A program made the translations under genes and the position numbers. A stretch of DNA of 64,000 nt from Pseudomonadota bacterium (GTDB lineage Bacteria > Pseudomonadota > Gammaproteobacteria > Xanthomonadales > Wenzhouxiangellaceae). The stretch spans positions 806,001-870,000 of the forward strand of contig CP053448.1 of assembly GCA_013285445.1 (NCBI GenBank). The letters run 5' to 3'. The notes under the pieces are model-generated. The model made no database searches. It saw only the letters and a list, made by a program, of their open reading frames with translations, and was not told the origin of the DNA. This document shows positions 62,820-64,000 of the stretch, in pieces. Position 1 is the stretch's first letter. Every line of letters starts with the position of its first letter.

Positions 62820-64000
62820 GGCTCTTCCCGTTTTTGTGTGGGCTGACCGGTTCGGATAGGCTACCGGCTGGCCCTGATTCGAGTCCAGTTTCATGCATGA
62901 CCGCGAGCTCTACCGCCAGATTCTCGGCATTCAGGCACCCTGGGAGGTGTCCGACGTGCAAGTCGACCTGCCCGGCACCGGCGTGACCGTCCATATTCGG
63001 CATTCCGGCACGGATCTGGCTTGCCCGCAGTGCGGGGTCAGCTGTTCGGGCTACGACACCCGCGAGCGCAAGTGGCGGCATCTCGACACCTGCCAGTACA
63101 AGACCTGGTTGGTCGCGCAGGTTCCGAGGGTTCGGTGTCCGGAGCATGGCGTTCATCAGCTGCCGGTGCCCTGGGCGGAGAACAACTCCAGATTGACGGC
63201 GTTGTTCGAAGCACTCGTGATCGATTGGCTCAAGATCGGCACGATCTCGGAGGTTGCCGAGCGGCTGGGCTTGAGCTGGTCTGCGGTCAGCGGCGTGCAG
63301 GAGCGTGCGGTGGCACGCGGCCTGGCGCGCCGGACGCAGGATTTTCCGGACGCGATCGGCATCGACGAGACGGCGTTTCAGCGCCGGCACCAGTATGTGA
63401 CGGTGATCAGCAGCGGCGATCGGGTGCTGCACATCTCCGACGACCGCAAGCGTGCGAGCCTGGACGCCTGGTACGCGGCGCAGCCGGCCGAAGCGCTGGC
63501 AGGCTTGCGCACGGTGGCGATGGACATGTGGCGGCCTTTCATCGATTCGACACTGGCCCACGTTCCGGGGGCGGCGAGCAAGATCGCCTTCGACAAGTTC
63601 CACGTTGCCATGCATCTGGGCGATGCCGTCGACAAGGTTCGCCGGGCCGAGCACAAGGCCTTGCTGGCCGAGGGCGAGTCGGTCCTGATCAAGAGCCGCT
63701 ATCTCTGGCTGCAGCATCCTGACAACATGACCGACAAGAGCTGGGGCCGCCTCAAGGCGCTCAAGTCCGCCAACCTCAAGACCGCCCGGGCCTGGGCGAT
63801 CAAGACCCACGCAATGTGCCTGTGGGGCTACCAATCCAGAACCTGGGCCCGCAAAGCCTGGATGAGCTGGTATGGCTGGGCGATCCGTTCGCGCCTGGCA
63901 CCGATCAAGAAGGTCGCGCGAACGATCAAGGCTCATCTCGAGGGCATCCTCACAGCAGTGGTCACCGGCGCGACCAACGCCCGTGCCGAGGGTTTCAACA
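62820..64000 (+). mobile_element. ISL3-family insertion sequence (runs off window end)
   Basis: Left end GGCTCTTCCCGTTTTTGTG at 62820 resembles ISL3 terminal repeats; transposase follows on the plus strand. The right end is outside the window. Abuts the czc operon start. Confidence 0.8.
62893..64000 (+). CDS. ISL3-family transposase, 3' end missing from window
   Basis: Open from ATG 62893 (MHDRELYRQILGIQAPWEV) to the end, 369 codons. N-terminal zinc finger CPQCGVSC...C...CPEHG, HTH (TISEVAERLGLSWSAVSGVQ), then the ISL3 catalytic domain: Asp in GIDETAF, Asp in VAMDMWRPF, and the Glu of NARAEGFN at the very edge. All three catalytic residues are visible. Confidence 0.93.
   Translation, partial: MHDRELYRQILGIQAPWEVSDVQVDLPGTGVTVHIRHSGTDLACPQCGVSCSGYDTRERKWRHLDTCQYKTWLVAQVPRVRCPEHGVHQLPVPWAENNSRLTALFEALVIDWLKIGTISEVAERLGLSWSAVSGVQERAVARGLARRTQDFPDAIGIDETAFQRRHQYVTVISSGDRVLHISDDRKRASLDAWYAAQPAEALAGLRTVAMDMWRPFIDSTLAHVPGAASKIAFDKFHVAMHLGDAVDKVRRAEHKALLAEGESVLIKSRYLWLQHPDNMTDKSWGRLKALKSANLKTARAWAIKTHAMCLWGYQSRTWARKAWMSWYGWAIRSRLAPIKKVARTIKAHLEGILTAVVTGATNARAEGFN

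Overview
The window looks like chromosome of a GC-rich gammaproteobacterium. Support comes from pilMNOPQ divergent from a class A PBP, lipid A/Kdo genes (lpxL, waaA, waaL), an rpe-trpEGDC cluster, and secreted proteins with an ...FRDRFE C-terminus. I associate that tail with Xanthomonadales/Wenzhouxiangella-like bacteria, so the taxon is an inference. I recognised no rRNA, tRNA or CRISPR array.

Layout. 1-9.4 kb: 5' part of a PBP1A gene (minus), then pilMNOPQ and a large Ig-repeat lipoprotein, closed by two strong hairpins. 9.4-14.5 kb: hutG-hutF, a DUF938 methyltransferase and free-methionine-sulfoxide reductase in one overlapping run, facing sixA and a PLP dehydratase; a MITE-like element lies between sixA and the dehydratase and supplies the dehydratase stop codon. 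14.5-28 kb: pepN, an AmpD-like amidase, a 145-bp tandem repeat, a secreted amidohydrolase, a Pcm-like methyltransferase with tolC, waaA, lpxL, a GT-B glycosyltransferase, waaL, purC and rpe. 28-36.6 kb: a 1254-aa Ig-repeat surface protein and the trp operon, which has a COG3904-type lipoprotein gene inserted between trpE and trpG.

36.7-54.6 kb is an AT-richer accessory region built by repeated insertion. It holds two almost identical IS630 copies around hipBA and an IS3-type element. A second copy of that IS3 element carries a 2125-bp group II intron and interrupts a small secreted Cys-rich protein gene. The interrupted gene belongs to a locus (42.8-50.7 kb) of five unrecognised secreted proteins: two share a Cys-rich module and a third is a thioredoxin-fold protein with an HPHC active site. 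This locus is the best candidate for an undescribed system. A decayed IS91-type element follows, with a second MITE copy inside it and a 312-bp tandem duplication at its end, and then a third, diverged IS630 that truncates lspA.

54.6-62.8 kb is a heavy-metal island: lspA remnant, a CDF exporter, a small protein, a P-II-like regulator, and a czcI-like/czcC/czcB/czcA tripartite efflux operon (all minus apart from lspA). An ISL3 transposon abuts the operon start and runs off the window end.

How the genes work together: PilMNOP form the alignment complex linking the type IV pilus motor to the PilQ secretin; HutF and HutG convert formiminoglutamate to glutamate plus formate; LpxL, WaaA and WaaL act in lipopolysaccharide assembly; TrpEGDC make tryptophan precursors from chorismate; CzcCBA with the CDF protein would export divalent metals.
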